This document shows, piece by piece, positions 1 to 9,343 of a DNA stretch of 64,000 nucleotides (the stretch's first letter is position 1; each line of letters begins with the position of its first letter). The translations under genes and the position numbers were made by a program. Origin of the DNA: an uncultured bacterium (GTDB lineage Bacteria; Cyanobacteriota; Vampirovibrionia; Gastranaerophilales; Gastranaerophilaceae); the NCBI GenBank assembly GCA_900547155.1, contig URFH01000004.1:1-64000 (forward strand), given 5' to 3'. The notes below the pieces were generated by a model. It searched no databases. It was not told the origin of the DNA and saw only the letters and a list, made by a program, of their open reading frames with translations.

Positions 1-640
1 GCTTTTCTATTTTTTTATCAATTAAAGTCAAAAACGATGCAATTTTTTCTTGTTCTTGTACTTTGGGTATAAATACAGAAACAGACCTTACTAATTCGCT
101 ATTTAAATTGATAACAACACCTCCCGCTGCATATTTTCGATATTGATGTTTTACTGTATCTGAATCAAGCAAATAGCAAAGATATTTTTTATCAAATAAT
201 TTTTCTAAATCTTGGATCAATAGCCATCCGTCATGAATACATCCATCTATTTCTAAAATATATGGTCGACCAAAACTCATAGAATTGGATAAAATTAAAT
301 CTCCTTTTCTAACATATCGAGAATGTTTTGCACCCTCTTCTGTAATTTTTTCCTTTGTAGTCTTGATAACATTTTCCTTTGGAGATATATCCCCTATTTT
401 TATCCAATTTATTCCATTGCTTTGCATTGTTATATATTTTTCTATTGGTCTAGGAGATGCACCACGACAGATATTCAAATGCTCTCCAAGTTTAATCTTT
501 TTCCATTCCTCATTATATCCCTCAAATCTGAGTTTTGGGACGTTTAGAGAATCTTTCTTGCACTCATCGCTGCATTTACCCCTAAGATGATAACTTGAGG
601 ATACATTTTGTGAAAAACTTTTTGTTTCAGAATTAGTCAC
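1..640 (-). CDS. hsdS: Type I restriction-modification specificity subunit HsdS (3' end beyond window)
   Basis: The minus frame is open from a GTG at 640 to the left edge, about 213 codons. GGAGGAG lies 4 nt before this GTG, and GTG overlaps the stop of the upstream Fic gene, which decides the start. After a short N-terminal extension comes VPKLRFEGYNEEWKK, the usual opening of an HsdS target-recognition domain. Further on are WIKIGDIS, a GDLILSNSMSFGRP segment and the AAGG-VINLNSELVRS...IPKVQEQEKIASFLT-LID stretch that precedes the conserved central helix. HsdS reads the target sequence and holds HsdM and HsdR. Only the first recognition domain and the start of the central helix are visible. 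The family is certain; the recognition sequence cannot be read from sequence. Confidence 0.92.
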   Translation of the reverse strand, partial: MTNSETKSFSQNVSSSYHLRGKCSDECKKDSLNVPKLRFEGYNEEWKKIKLGEHLNICRGASPRPIEKYITMQSNGINWIKIGDISPKENVIKTTKEKITEEGAKHSRYVRKGDLILSNSMSFGRPYILEIDGCIHDGWLLIQDLEKLFDKKYLCYLLDSDTVKHQYRKYAAGGVVINLNSELVRSVSVFIPKVQEQEKIASFLTLIDKKIEK

Positions 641-1640
641 AAACTCCTCCTCTGTTAAGCACACTGACAACAATTTGCTTCATTGTTTCCATTTCTTTGG
701 GATTACTTTCCGCAATTAATACGGTTAAGGCAAATAGTGTTCCATTATCAATAATAGGTAAATTATTCTTATACAAAATCCCGTTCTTCTCTAAAAAGTA
801 TAAAAAGCAACTTGCGGCAATACGTTTATTCCCGTCAGAAAATGAATGATTTTTTGTTATCAAATACAATAACATTGCAGCTTTTTCTTCCAGTGTAGGA
901 TAGCAATCATTTCCGCCAAATGTTTGATAAATTTGATTAACGGAACTTTCAAAACTATCATCTTTAGGATTGGCAAATACATCAGAAGCAAATTCCGATT
1001 TCATTTCGTTTATTACTGATAAAAATTCTTTTACCGGAATTATAACCGCTTCTTTTTGTGTAACACCATTAGCATCTAATGTTTTATGATCGAAATTATC
1101 AAGCAAATCAAGCCCTTTGGCAAAATTATCCAAGATTTTTGCAATTTGTTGAGCATCATCAAGTGATTCTATTTGATTTATTAAACTCCTTGATAATAAA
1201 CTTACGGTAGTTTGCAAAGTTTGTATTTTTTCTTGTTTATCTTTCAATGCTTTTTCGTTAATAGTATAGCCTTTTATTAGATATTCTTTTAAAACATTAG
1301 TTGCCCAAATACGAAATTGTGTTGCTCTTGATGAATTGACTCTGTATCCGACTGAAATTATTGCATCTAAATTATAAAATGTTTTTTGACGTTTTACACT
1401 TCGACTACCCTCTTTTTGAACTATTTCCAAAATGGAAACAGTTGCGTCTTGATTGAGTTCTCCTTCTTTATATATATTCATTAAATGCTTGTTAATCGCA
1501 GGAGTTTTTACACCAAAGAGTTCAGCCATATCTTTTTGAGTAAGCCAGATGGTGTCGTTTTCTAGCTTTGTATCAAGTGATACCTTACCGTCATCACTTG
1601 TGTATATTACAATTTCACCTTTTGATTTATTATTATCCAT
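633..1640 (-). CDS. RhuM-type Fic/DOC family protein inside the restriction operon
   Basis: A 335-residue protein. The N-terminal RhuM region (about 10-125) has the IVIYTSDDGKVSLD, TIWLTQKDMAELFGV and FYNLDAIISVGYRVNSSRATQFR blocks. A C-terminal Fic/DOC domain carries the loop HSFSDGNKR at about 265-273, with His265, Asp269 and Asn271/Lys272/Arg273 of the HxFxDGNKR motif present, so the AMP- or phosphotransferase site looks intact. Fic enzymes modify target proteins, often as toxins. RhuM/Fic genes are known passengers of type I restriction loci, usually between hsdM and hsdS as here. No small antitoxin gene is adjacent, so the partner is unknown. It lies 53 bp after hsdM, and its stop overlaps the hsdS start. 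Confidence 0.9.
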   Translation of the reverse strand: MDNNKSKGEIVIYTSDDGKVSLDTKLENDTIWLTQKDMAELFGVKTPAINKHLMNIYKEGELNQDATVSILEIVQKEGSRSVKRQKTFYNLDAIISVGYRVNSSRATQFRIWATNVLKEYLIKGYTINEKALKDKQEKIQTLQTTVSLLSRSLINQIESLDDAQQIAKILDNFAKGLDLLDNFDHKTLDANGVTQKEAVIIPVKEFLSVINEMKSEFASDVFANPKDDSFESSVNQIYQTFGGNDCYPTLEEKAAMLLYLITKNHSFSDGNKRIAASCFLYFLEKNGILYKNNLPIIDNGTLFALTVLIAESNPKEMETMKQIVVSVLNRGGVCD

Positions 1641-1693
1641 ATTTTATCGCATTAAGTTGTTGCATAATATGCAATAACTTCAATTCGTCCTTT

Positions 1694-3262
1694 CTATTTT
1701 TCTCCAAACGGGAAATCTAATCCCAATTCATCAAAAAACGGTTTCAAGTCTTTATCAATATCTTTTATTTCAGTTTGAACTTTACGAATATCGTTTGCAA
1801 CTTCTTGCAAATCCACTTCCGGTTCGGGCTCAAAAGTATCAACATATCTTGGAATATTCAGGTTATAATCATTTTCTTCAATTTCTTCCATTGTGGCAAT
1901 ATGACAGAATTTATCAATATCTTTTCTTTCTGTATAAGCATTAACAATTCTGTCGATATCTTCCTGAGAGATAGAGTTTTGAGCTTTACCTTGCGTATAA
2001 TATTTAGATGCATCTATAAAACAAATATTATTACTGTTTCCGTTACGTTCTCTTTTCAGAACTAAACAACATACAGGGATTGATGTTCCTTGGAAACAGT
2101 TAGCCGGCAATCCTATAACCGCATCTAAATAGTTTAAATCTTTAACGATATATTTTCTTATGGTTTCTTCTGCATTACCTCTAAATAAAACGCCATGCGG
2201 AAGTAAAACTGCAATTCTGCCGTCAGTATCCATATGGTATATCATGTGCTGAACAAAAGCGAAGTCGGCAGCGGATTTTGGTGCAAGTTTGCCATAAGCC
2301 GAAAATCTTTCATCATCCAAAAATTTTGAATTTGCACTCCAATTTGTAGAATAAGGAGGATTCGCAACTTGTACTGTATATCTTCTATCCTCATATTTAT
2401 CATCTTCTAAAGTATCACAATTTGTTATTTCAAAATTATTGTAAGGAATTCCATGAAGCAGCATATTCATTCTTGCAAGGTTATATGTGGTACTCGTCAA
2501 TTCTTGCCCGTAATACTGTCCAACTTTTATATATTTCCCGACTTGTAATAATAAGCCGCCTGAACCACAAGCACAATCTGAAACTGTTCGAGCTTCGCTT
2601 AAACCAACAGTAGCAAGTTTTGCAACAAGTTTTGACATATTAACAGGAGTATAAAATTCTCCGCCTTTCTTACCAGCAGTTTGAGCAAACATACCGATTA
2701 AATATTCATAAGCATCACCTAATACGTCAAGTTCCATATTCTCCAGATGAAAATCTATAGTATTGATTGTATTTAAGATTTTTGCAATTAATTTTGAACG
2801 ATGAGAAACTTCTTTCCCTAATTTTGAAGATCTTAAATCCATATCTTCCCATAATCCATCAAAATCTTCTTGGGAATCGTGTCCTTGTGTACTTTCTGAT
2901 ATTGAATTTATAATTTTTTCCATATATTCAACATCAAAGTCCCCGGTTTCTATCATTTTTATTACATGAGAAAAAAGATATTTTGGCTCTATAACATAAC
3001 CCAAATAATCGATAGATTCTTCTTTTAGTCCATCTCTGTATTCTTCATCTTCCCATGCCTCTGCATACGATATATCATCATCTTTTAGGAGTTCTTTCAT
3101 ATAATTTTCGGTACGTTCAGATAAATAGCGATAAAATATTAAACCTAAAATATAATTCTTAAATTCATAGGCTTCCATATTACCGCGTAAATTATTTGCC
3201 ATTTCCCATAATTTACTGTGCAGTTCTGCTTTTTGTTCTTTTTGTACCACAATATCTACCAT
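1694..3262 (-). CDS. hsdM: Type I restriction-modification DNA methyltransferase HsdM
   Basis: A 522-residue N6-adenine methyltransferase. The HsdM N-terminal helical domain (about 10-150) is followed by the catalytic domain with GEFYTP (201-206), the SAM-binding motif CACGSGG (230-236) and the catalytic NPPY (301-304). The C-terminal helices needed for contact with HsdS are present, so the length is normal. It methylates one adenine in each half of the target defined by HsdS and also supports cleavage by HsdR. It begins 9 bp after hsdR ends, in an operon ordered hsdR-hsdM-fic-hsdS. Confidence 0.97.
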   Translation of the reverse strand: MVDIVVQKEQKAELHSKLWEMANNLRGNMEAYEFKNYILGLIFYRYLSERTENYMKELLKDDDISYAEAWEDEEYRDGLKEESIDYLGYVIEPKYLFSHVIKMIETGDFDVEYMEKIINSISESTQGHDSQEDFDGLWEDMDLRSSKLGKEVSHRSKLIAKILNTINTIDFHLENMELDVLGDAYEYLIGMFAQTAGKKGGEFYTPVNMSKLVAKLATVGLSEARTVSDCACGSGGLLLQVGKYIKVGQYYGQELTSTTYNLARMNMLLHGIPYNNFEITNCDTLEDDKYEDRRYTVQVANPPYSTNWSANSKFLDDERFSAYGKLAPKSAADFAFVQHMIYHMDTDGRIAVLLPHGVLFRGNAEETIRKYIVKDLNYLDAVIGLPANCFQGTSIPVCCLVLKRERNGNSNNICFIDASKYYTQGKAQNSISQEDIDRIVNAYTERKDIDKFCHIATMEEIEENDYNLNIPRYVDTFEPEPEVDLQEVANDIRKVQTEIKDIDKDLKPFFDELGLDFPFGEK

Positions 3263-3271
3263 TCCTTACTC

Positions 3272-6058
3272 CTATTGATATTTGAATACATTTTCTTTAA
3301 TAAATTGAATGATTTTTGCAACAAGCTCATGCTTCTCTTTAAATTTTATAGGTCTATTAATACCTGTTATTATATCTTTTTTATTAATTGTATTTGAAAA
3401 TTCATAATCTGAAATTGTCTGTTTCAAAAATTCCGCATTAATTTCTTGTTTATTTGCAAAATCTTCAATTTCTTTATTTCTCTGCTCTGATTCAAAATTA
3501 GCATATGCGTCATCAATAGAATCATTTTGATTTATTGTTGGCATTACTCTATCAATAAATGCTCTTATTAAATCGACTTTTCGTCTTAATTCAGGGTTAT
3601 CGGTTCTGTCTAACTCTTGTTTTATGTATTCTAGATCTTTAGCTCGCTGTTTTTTATTTGAAGTATCTACATTTCTCAATAAATTCATTATGTATGTAAC
3701 ATTTATTTTATCAGTTTGTATAACCTCAATAGCAAAATCTATATCATCAAGAATTGAAACTTTTTCTGCATTACGTTCTTTTTTAACATAATCATATAAG
3801 GTTAAATATCTGCTTTTGTAATCTTCATAACCTTGACAGCTCAAGGCATCTTCTACATCTGCCCACGAAAATTCTGAAAAAGTAGTAAGAATTGATTTTA
3901 TTTTTGATAATTCTCTAAACGCAATAACAAACTCTCGTTGGGCATCTTCACTCATTAAATCATCAACACTTTGAACTGTTGGTGCAATTGATAATAAATT
4001 ATATGCTAATTCTTTAAATTTATCTCTGAAATACCCATACCCCGGTATTATCCAGATTGGTGGATTATTTTCTGTATCGGCTTCCAATTCATTACTGAAT
4101 AATCTTAGTGCTTTATCAGTATTTGATTTAAGATTTCTATAGCAAATAATATTACCAAAAGGTTTTGAAGCCATTTCAACCCTGTTTGTTCTTGAAAATG
4201 CTTGTACTAAGTTGTGCCATTCAAGATTTTTATCAACATACAAAGTATTAAGTGGTCTTGAATCAAAACCTGTTAAATACATATTTACTACAAGTAAAAT
4301 ATCAATTTTCGGCGATTTCTTGATTTTTAATCTGTTAGCAATATCTTTGTTGTATGCAGCAAAGGTTTCCAATGAAAAATTAGTATCAAATTCTTTATTA
4401 TAATCATCAATTATTCTTGCCAAAATATCTTTGCTATGTTCATCTTTACCTTCTAAATCTTCATTTTCTCCGTATGAAAAAACTGCGGCAATTTTTAAAT
4501 CAGAATTTAAACTTTTGATTTTATCGTAATATTTAGCAAGAGCAGGGATAGAGGAAGTCGCAAAAATAGCTGTATATTTACCGTTGACGGTTTTACACTT
4601 ATGATTATTTATTATATGATTTGCAACTAAGTCAATTCTTTCATCTGCCATATAGACTTCGTCAGTATCAATGCCTTCAACCATGGTTTTATCGTTTTCA
4701 TCATACTGACCTTTAAATGTTTGTATATATTCAATGGAAAATCCTAAAACATTATGATCATAAATAGCATTTTTTATTAAATAAGTATGCAAACATTTTT
4801 CAAATAAATCAGAAGTTCTAAGTCCATTTTGTGATTTATTTTCATCAAAACGTGGAGTTCCGGTAAATCCAAAATATTGTGCATGTTTAAAATGATGCTT
4901 AATAGTTGTGTGCATTTCGCCAAATTGCGACCTATGACACTCATCTATAATAAATATAACTTTTTCGTCTTTATAACTATCCAATATTTTGGAATATTTT
5001 GGATTCTTGATAGCATTTGCCATTTTTTGAATAGTTGTTACTATTAATTTTCTATCAACATCTTTTATCTGTTTTACTAGTGTTTCTGTTTTATCAGTAT
5101 CATCAACACAATCTTTTTCAAATTTGTTAAATTCTTCTTTAGTTTGTGTGTCAAGGTCTTTTCTATCAATTAAGAAAAACACCTTTTTAATACTTTGCTC
5201 TTTTGATAGCAGATTCGCACATTTCCAACTTGTTAATGTTTTACCGGAACCTGTTGTATGCCAAATATACCCGTTTTTGCCTGTATCTAATGCATGTCTT
5301 ATTAATGCTTCAGTTGCGTATATTTGATATGGTCGCATAACAATAAGATTTTTATCAGTTTCATTAATTACCATATAACGAGTAATATTCTTTAATAATC
5401 GTGTTTTATTAAAAAAGGATGATGAAAAATCTTCCAGTTTATTTATTCTCTCATTTGTTTCTGTTGTCCAGTAAAAAGTTAATGATTTTAATAATCGTTG
5501 AGCATCAGTATTTGCAAAATATCTTGTTTCTACACTATTTGAGACTACATAAATTTGTATATAATGGAATAATCCGCGATATGAATGAATACGGTATCTG
5601 TCAATCTGGTTAATAGCTTCATTAATATCAATACCGCTACGTTTTAATTCTATTTGAACTAATGGTAAACCATTAATCAAAATCGTAACATCATATCTGT
5701 TTTTATACTTACCTTGAACAGTAATTTGATTTGAAACTTGGTAAATATTGTCTTCGGCATTTTCTGATAGTAATTTTAAGTATATTTTTGTTCCGTCTTC
5801 TCTATCAAAATCTATTTTTTCTCGCAATTTTATTGCAGATTGTAGAACACTTTTGCCATTAAGAATATTCAATACTCTCTCAAATTCTTTATCGGTCAAT
5901 GGTTTATTGTTTAAAGCTTTTATATTGAATTTGTTAAGTTGTTCTCTGAAATTATTTTCAAGTTCAGCGTAATCATTAATCAAAACTCTGTCATAACCTT
6001 GCGTTTTAAGTTTTCCTATTAGTTTATTTTCTAATTCAGCTTCACTTTGATAGCCCAT
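3272..6058 (-). CDS. hsdR: Type I restriction endonuclease subunit HsdR
   Basis: A 928-residue translocase-nuclease, full length for the family. The PD-(D/E)XK nuclease core is at about 123-139 (YDVTILI then QIELKR: Asp123, Glu137, Lys139). The SF2 helicase motor follows with Walker A TGSGKT near 269-274, the DECH box at 372-375, FGFTGTP (motif III) and the QAFSRTNR motif VI stretch. A helical C-terminal domain would dock on HsdM. It pumps unmethylated DNA past the bound complex and cuts when stalled. It is first in the operon; the 140 bp before it contain no gene. Confidence 0.97.
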   Translation of the reverse strand: MGYQSEAELENKLIGKLKTQGYDRVLINDYAELENNFREQLNKFNIKALNNKPLTDKEFERVLNILNGKSVLQSAIKLREKIDFDREDGTKIYLKLLSENAEDNIYQVSNQITVQGKYKNRYDVTILINGLPLVQIELKRSGIDINEAINQIDRYRIHSYRGLFHYIQIYVVSNSVETRYFANTDAQRLLKSLTFYWTTETNERINKLEDFSSSFFNKTRLLKNITRYMVINETDKNLIVMRPYQIYATEALIRHALDTGKNGYIWHTTGSGKTLTSWKCANLLSKEQSIKKVFFLIDRKDLDTQTKEEFNKFEKDCVDDTDKTETLVKQIKDVDRKLIVTTIQKMANAIKNPKYSKILDSYKDEKVIFIIDECHRSQFGEMHTTIKHHFKHAQYFGFTGTPRFDENKSQNGLRTSDLFEKCLHTYLIKNAIYDHNVLGFSIEYIQTFKGQYDENDKTMVEGIDTDEVYMADERIDLVANHIINNHKCKTVNGKYTAIFATSSIPALAKYYDKIKSLNSDLKIAAVFSYGENEDLEGKDEHSKDILARIIDDYNKEFDTNFSLETFAAYNKDIANRLKIKKSPKIDILLVVNMYLTGFDSRPLNTLYVDKNLEWHNLVQAFSRTNRVEMASKPFGNIICYRNLKSNTDKALRLFSNELEADTENNPPIWIIPGYGYFRDKFKELAYNLLSIAPTVQSVDDLMSEDAQREFVIAFRELSKIKSILTTFSEFSWADVEDALSCQGYEDYKSRYLTLYDYVKKERNAEKVSILDDIDFAIEVIQTDKINVTYIMNLLRNVDTSNKKQRAKDLEYIKQELDRTDNPELRRKVDLIRAFIDRVMPTINQNDSIDDAYANFESEQRNKEIEDFANKQEINAEFLKQTISDYEFSNTINKKDIITGINRPIKFKEKHELVAKIIQFIKENVFKYQ

Positions 6059-6200
6059 TCAAAACCCTCAACTACATAAAATTCCTATGCCAATACTACC
6101 ATGAACATGGCAATATGTCTTTTATGTTTATATTACTTTATTACTATACCCAATATGATTATATGAATTCAGTACGCACTGCGTAGCGAATTTACTAAAC

Positions 6201-6941
6201 CTATTTTCTTGATATTAATTCATACGCCAAACTAGCCAAAGAAATATAATGTATTGCAAGATTCTTGTCTAAAGGTTTTGCCGGAGTATGTGCTTTTTCA
6301 TTACGAAATCTTTGTATAGCCATATTAATAAATTTAACGCCTTCAAAGAAGTCTTTCTCTGTATCGTCAGAGGGGGTGTGCCCAAATATTTTCTCAATGT
6401 TCGTTTCGCAAAAGGCCTGACTTGCTTTTTCTTCTCCAGTCAAATCTTTTAATTTCTGTCTAACAATTTTGTATGCTTCTTCGACTGCGTGATAATAGTC
6501 TTGAGTTGCTAAATATCTTTTGATATGTCCATATATTTCAGGTCTTATATTGATTGTAATTTCGTCAATTTCAATATTATTTGTCATATTATTGTTTACC
6601 TCAACTTTTTGAGAAGGATACATCTGTAATTTATTTGCAATTTTTTCAATTTCAACAGAAAATTTTACATTCATAGGAATTGCTAATTCTCTATTGCGAA
6701 ATAATGACGCAAGTTCTAATAACGTCATAGCAACAAGTTTGTTGTCTTCCAAATCCCAAAATGTGTGTAAAATATTAGTCATAGAGGTTCCATTTGCAGT
6801 ATATTTTTCATCATAAATATTAATATTAAAATGTTGAAAAAATTCAGCAAAGGACTCTTTTGTGAATCTAACGATAAATCCAGTTTCCAGTCTTAAGGCA
6901 TTATCTAAATATTTTCTATCAGCAAGTGATAAGTTACTCAT
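6201..6941 (-). CDS. TIGR02391/Ymh-like HEPN-type protein
   Basis: A 246-residue protein. The C-terminal half (about 130-246) matches the TIGR02391 (Ymh) family as I recognise it: YYHAVEEAYKIVRQKLKDLTG, a GVKFINMAIQRFRNEKAH segment, then a helical tail. RNEKAH at 213-218 is an R-x4-H motif of HEPN ribonucleases. Residues 1-110 are a separate alpha-helical region and 112-130 a linker. HEPN proteins often cut RNA in antiviral or toxin-antitoxin systems, and this family often lies near type I restriction genes, so a defence role is likely by context. A TATATT box ends 7 nt before the ATG and there is no Shine-Dalgarno, so the mRNA may be leaderless. Confidence 0.75.
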   Translation of the reverse strand: MSNLSLADRKYLDNALRLETGFIVRFTKESFAEFFQHFNINIYDEKYTANGTSMTNILHTFWDLEDNKLVAMTLLELASLFRNRELAIPMNVKFSVEIEKIANKLQMYPSQKVEVNNNMTNNIEIDEITINIRPEIYGHIKRYLATQDYYHAVEEAYKIVRQKLKDLTGEEKASQAFCETNIEKIFGHTPSDDTEKDFFEGVKFINMAIQRFRNEKAHTPAKPLDKNLAIHYISLASLAYELISRK

Positions 6942-7037
6942 GCTTATTAATATAGCCTAAAAATATGTAGAATTAAACATTTAACTTGATTTTATTTTAC
7001 TCCTGAGTGATGTATATGACACGTTAAAGGAGGTCGT

Positions 7038-7268
7038 ATGGAAAAAGTTGGATTGAATATTACTCCAAAAGAGTTTAAGCAGCTAAGCAAGTGGGCGGAG
7101 GATATTTATAACACCGCTGTTGTTATTGATTATTTTGTCGCTAATCAGCCGGAGATTGAAGAATGCTATAACCTTGCACCGGTAATTAAACACCTGCGTA
7201 ATGATGCTGATGTACTGAATGCATTCTTTATAGATCACGAAAGATGTCGAAATTTAAATGCTGTTTAA
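7038..7268 (+). CDS. Small hypothetical protein, first of a plus-strand block
   Basis: A 76-residue acidic, probably helical protein that I do not recognise. It starts with MEKVGLNITPKEFKQLSKWAED and has one Cys in EECYNLAP and one in ERCRNLNAV. A strong ribosome-binding site (AAAGGAGG) sits 5 nt before the ATG, which makes it a real gene. It is transcribed away from the HEPN gene. Size, AT content and position next to restriction and transposition genes suggest mobile-element cargo. Confidence 0.65.
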   Translation: MEKVGLNITPKEFKQLSKWAEDIYNTAVVIDYFVANQPEIEECYNLAPVIKHLRNDADVLNAFFIDHERCRNLNAV

Positions 7269-7384
7269 AAGCCGTTTAAATAGTGTTCAAAAATTATTAT
7301 GTTCAAATGATACGATTTTAGACACATATACTGATGTTTCCCGCTGAAAAAGTGATGAATGGTGTAGTTTGAAAGGAGCATACT

Positions 7385-7597
7385 ATGATTGAAATCGGTA
7401 AAAAATACAGATTAAAAAAATTAAAAGGCTGGTTTGAAAAAGAGAGTGATGAATTTACAGTTGTTTGCTTTGGCGAACACAATATTGTTGACTGCGTTGC
7501 ACCTAATGGTGAAAAATATGTATTTGATAAAGATTTTTTGATTGACCCCGACAAGCCGGACGAGATATACGCAAATATTAAAATAACGAAAGGTTAA
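7385..7597 (+). CDS. Small hypothetical protein (beta-rich)
   Basis: A 70-residue protein with alternating hydrophobic residues and many charges. It looks like a small beta-barrel (IGKKYRLKKLKGWFEKE, EFTVVCFGEHNIVDCVAPNG, KYVFDKDFLID). AAAGGAGC precedes the ATG at good spacing. It is 3 bp before the next gene, so the two are co-transcribed. Family unknown. Confidence 0.6.
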   Translation: MIEIGKKYRLKKLKGWFEKESDEFTVVCFGEHNIVDCVAPNGEKYVFDKDFLIDPDKPDEIYANIKITKG

Positions 7598-7600
7598 ACT

Positions 7601-7801
7601 ATGGTTGAAAAGGACTACAAACTATACGGAACGAAAATTCTAAACTTAAAAACACAAGAAATCGGATTGTTAATTTGTTTATGGGAGAACAAATATGCCG
7701 ATAAAACAGTCGATTTTGCAACTTGCGTGGATAAAACCGGCAGACGATACAATATTGAACTTGATAATATCAGAGGGTTTGAAGATGATTTTGAAAAATA
7801 A
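7601..7801 (+). CDS. Small hypothetical protein
   Basis: A 66-residue protein of unknown family with the same general make-up as its upstream neighbour (KYADKTVDFATCVDKTGRRYNIELDNIRGFEDDF resembles a degenerate copy of the beta-strand pattern there). This hints at divergent paralogs, though I cannot align them convincingly by eye. AAAGG lies just upstream of the ATG. Its 3' end overlaps the next start by 17 bp. Confidence 0.55.
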   Translation: MVEKDYKLYGTKILNLKTQEIGLLICLWENKYADKTVDFATCVDKTGRRYNIELDNIRGFEDDFEK

Positions 7802-8018
7802 ACTAACTAAAGAAACGTTAGATATTCCGTATTCTGAATTCAGGAAAAAGTTTGCTAATGAAATTCAGGATGCATTTGAAAGTTACCGTCAAACACAATT
7901 AAATAAATACACTTGGAACTTCAAAGACGACAATTCTTTGGAGTTTAATTTTTATTTTGAACTACAATGGAATTTTAATCATTTTGGAATGTCAAATTGG
8001 TACATTGAAAGACTTTAA
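7785..8018 (+). CDS. Small hypothetical protein, overlapping start
   Basis: I choose the ATG at 7785 over an earlier in-frame ATG at 7695. AGAGGG lies about 8 nt upstream of 7785, while the longer form would overlap most of the preceding gene. The 77-residue product begins MILKNKLTKETLDIPYSEF and is rich in aromatic and charged residues toward its end (WNFKDDNSLEFNFYFELQWNFN). Family unknown. Third gene of a tight three-gene run. Confidence 0.5.
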   Translation: MILKNKLTKETLDIPYSEFRKKFANEIQDAFESYRQTQLNKYTWNFKDDNSLEFNFYFELQWNFNHFGMSNWYIERL

Positions 8019-8107
8019 ATATTTTAGCTCATAGTAAGTATTTTTTGAGATTATTTATATCTTCGTTTTGCTCTATATTTGTGATACTCTTAGTAAAAGG
8101 AGCTAAA

Positions 8108-8833
8108 ATGAGATTACAAAAATACATTATTATATCTTGTATAATTATACTAATTTTGTCTTTAATTGGAATTTTTGTTACTGAACAAAATAATAAATTT
8201 TATGATCTTTCTACAGGAGTATTTACCGGAGTTATGTTAACAGGCATGACTTCAATAATCTTGTTCCTTTATGAAAAAAATAAGATTATAAACAAACTAT
8301 ATAACAATTTCGCGGAAATTTATTTTACACTCAGTGTAATTGATAAAAATTTAGGTAATTTTCTTATAAAAAAAGAAATTACTGATATGAATTTTAGGAT
8401 AAATTATAAACTGACAATGGAAATTATAAATACAATAAAAGAATTTGATTTTGATGAATATACAAGCTTTTTTGACAGCAAATTTAATAGTTTATTAGAA
8501 CAATTTTTAAGTTTTAACCTGAAGTTATATAATCTACACAATATTGTAGGTGAAAGAAGCCAAGGCATTTTGTATCACGAATTAACATTAAAGGATTTAG
8601 AAATGAAACGATTACAAGGAATTGCTGAACAAATGCTTTTACCTTATGAACAACAAGTAATAAATGATAGAGAAGCTCTTCTTATTTTAATAGGCAAATT
8701 GCATGAGTATGTTGCTTCATTAAAACTAGAATTAACATCAAACCTAACAAAATTAGACAATTATCATAAATTCAAAATCAGTTGGGATGGTAGAAAAAGT
8801 TTGCTGGAAAAACAAGTTCAAGAACTTTCTTAG
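8108..8833 (+). CDS. Membrane-anchored hypothetical protein
   Basis: A 241-residue protein with two N-terminal transmembrane segments (about 6-24 and 35-55 from MRLQKYIII), followed by a long charged, probably coiled-coil cytoplasmic region to the C-terminus. I place the start at 8108, where AAAGGAGC precedes the ATG; an upstream in-frame codon at 8045 has no such site. It is strongly AT-rich, with many AAA, ATA and TTA codons. Unknown family. Two-helix anchor plus coiled coil is a common plan in phage-defence and superinfection-exclusion proteins, but that is analogy only. Confidence 0.6.
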   Translation: MRLQKYIIISCIIILILSLIGIFVTEQNNKFYDLSTGVFTGVMLTGMTSIILFLYEKNKIINKLYNNFAEIYFTLSVIDKNLGNFLIKKEITDMNFRINYKLTMEIINTIKEFDFDEYTSFFDSKFNSLLEQFLSFNLKLYNLHNIVGERSQGILYHELTLKDLEMKRLQGIAEQMLLPYEQQVINDREALLILIGKLHEYVASLKLELTSNLTKLDNYHKFKISWDGRKSLLEKQVQELS

Positions 8834-8918
8834 TTTTATTAGAACAAAAAATATTTATACATTATCAATACAAACATTTAATATATAGATAAACAAAATA
8901 AAAATAATATTTTATAAA

Positions 8919-8933
8919 ATAGCATGGTGCTAT
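8919..8933 (-). terminator. Weak terminator-like hairpin after the transposition operon
   Basis: ATAGCA-TGG-TGCTAT forms a 6-bp stem, followed on the minus strand by TTTTATAAAATATT. It begins 3 bp past the stop of the last transposition gene. The stem is short and AT-rich, so this is a tentative call. Confidence 0.35.
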
Positions 8934-8935
8934 CT

Positions 8936-9343
8936 TTACATGCCTAAAATATCTTTTTCAACTATTTTTACAATATCTTCCGGTAAATATTCTTCCTTTT
9001 TTGACTTTTGTTTTTGTTTTGTCTCGGTAATTTGTTGTTTTACCTGCGGTAGATTTTTTAAAATATTCATCAAAGAATATATTTCTGCTTGTGGTGTTTG
9101 TTGATTATTATCAATATCATTTGAAATTTTATCCATTATTTTTTGAGCAAAATTTAACAGTTCACGATTAAATAATTCTTGTTCTCTGCCTTTTTCAAAC
9201 CTCTTTTTATCCCAATCATATTCCTTCTTCCAATAGAATAATGTCCTGCGAGAAAGGTTGAGTTTTCTACCAATCACATCAAGCGGCTGTTTTTTATAAA
9301 CATACAAATGTTCTGCCTGATTTAATTTATCTAATTTTGTCAT
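8936..9343 (-). CDS. Helix-turn-helix protein of the Mu-like operon
   Basis: A 135-residue protein. An N-terminal helix-turn-helix (about 8-45) reads KLNQAEHLYVYKKQPLDVIGRKLNLSRRTLFYWKKEYDWD, as in terminase-small-subunit-like and Mu-type DNA-binding proteins. A helical Gln/Lys-rich tail follows. Its ATG overlaps the stop of the upstream gene by 4 bp, so it is translationally coupled as the last of four genes. It may regulate the operon or take part in target or end recognition; no direct evidence for either. Confidence 0.65.
   Translation of the reverse strand: MTKLDKLNQAEHLYVYKKQPLDVIGRKLNLSRRTLFYWKKEYDWDKKRFEKGREQELFNRELLNFAQKIMDKISNDIDNNQQTPQAEIYSLMNILKNLPQVKQQITETKQKQKSKKEEYLPEDIVKIVEKDILGM

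Noticed and set aside
285..590. Plus-strand open frame of 101 codons
   Set aside because: It is antisense to hsdS, whose minus frame is open to the edge with clear family motifs and a strong ribosome-binding site.
6062..6200. Attachment site from the imperfect palindrome AATTC..CGCAGTGCG..GAATT
   Set aside because: No second copy in the window and no recombinase beside it; too little to call.
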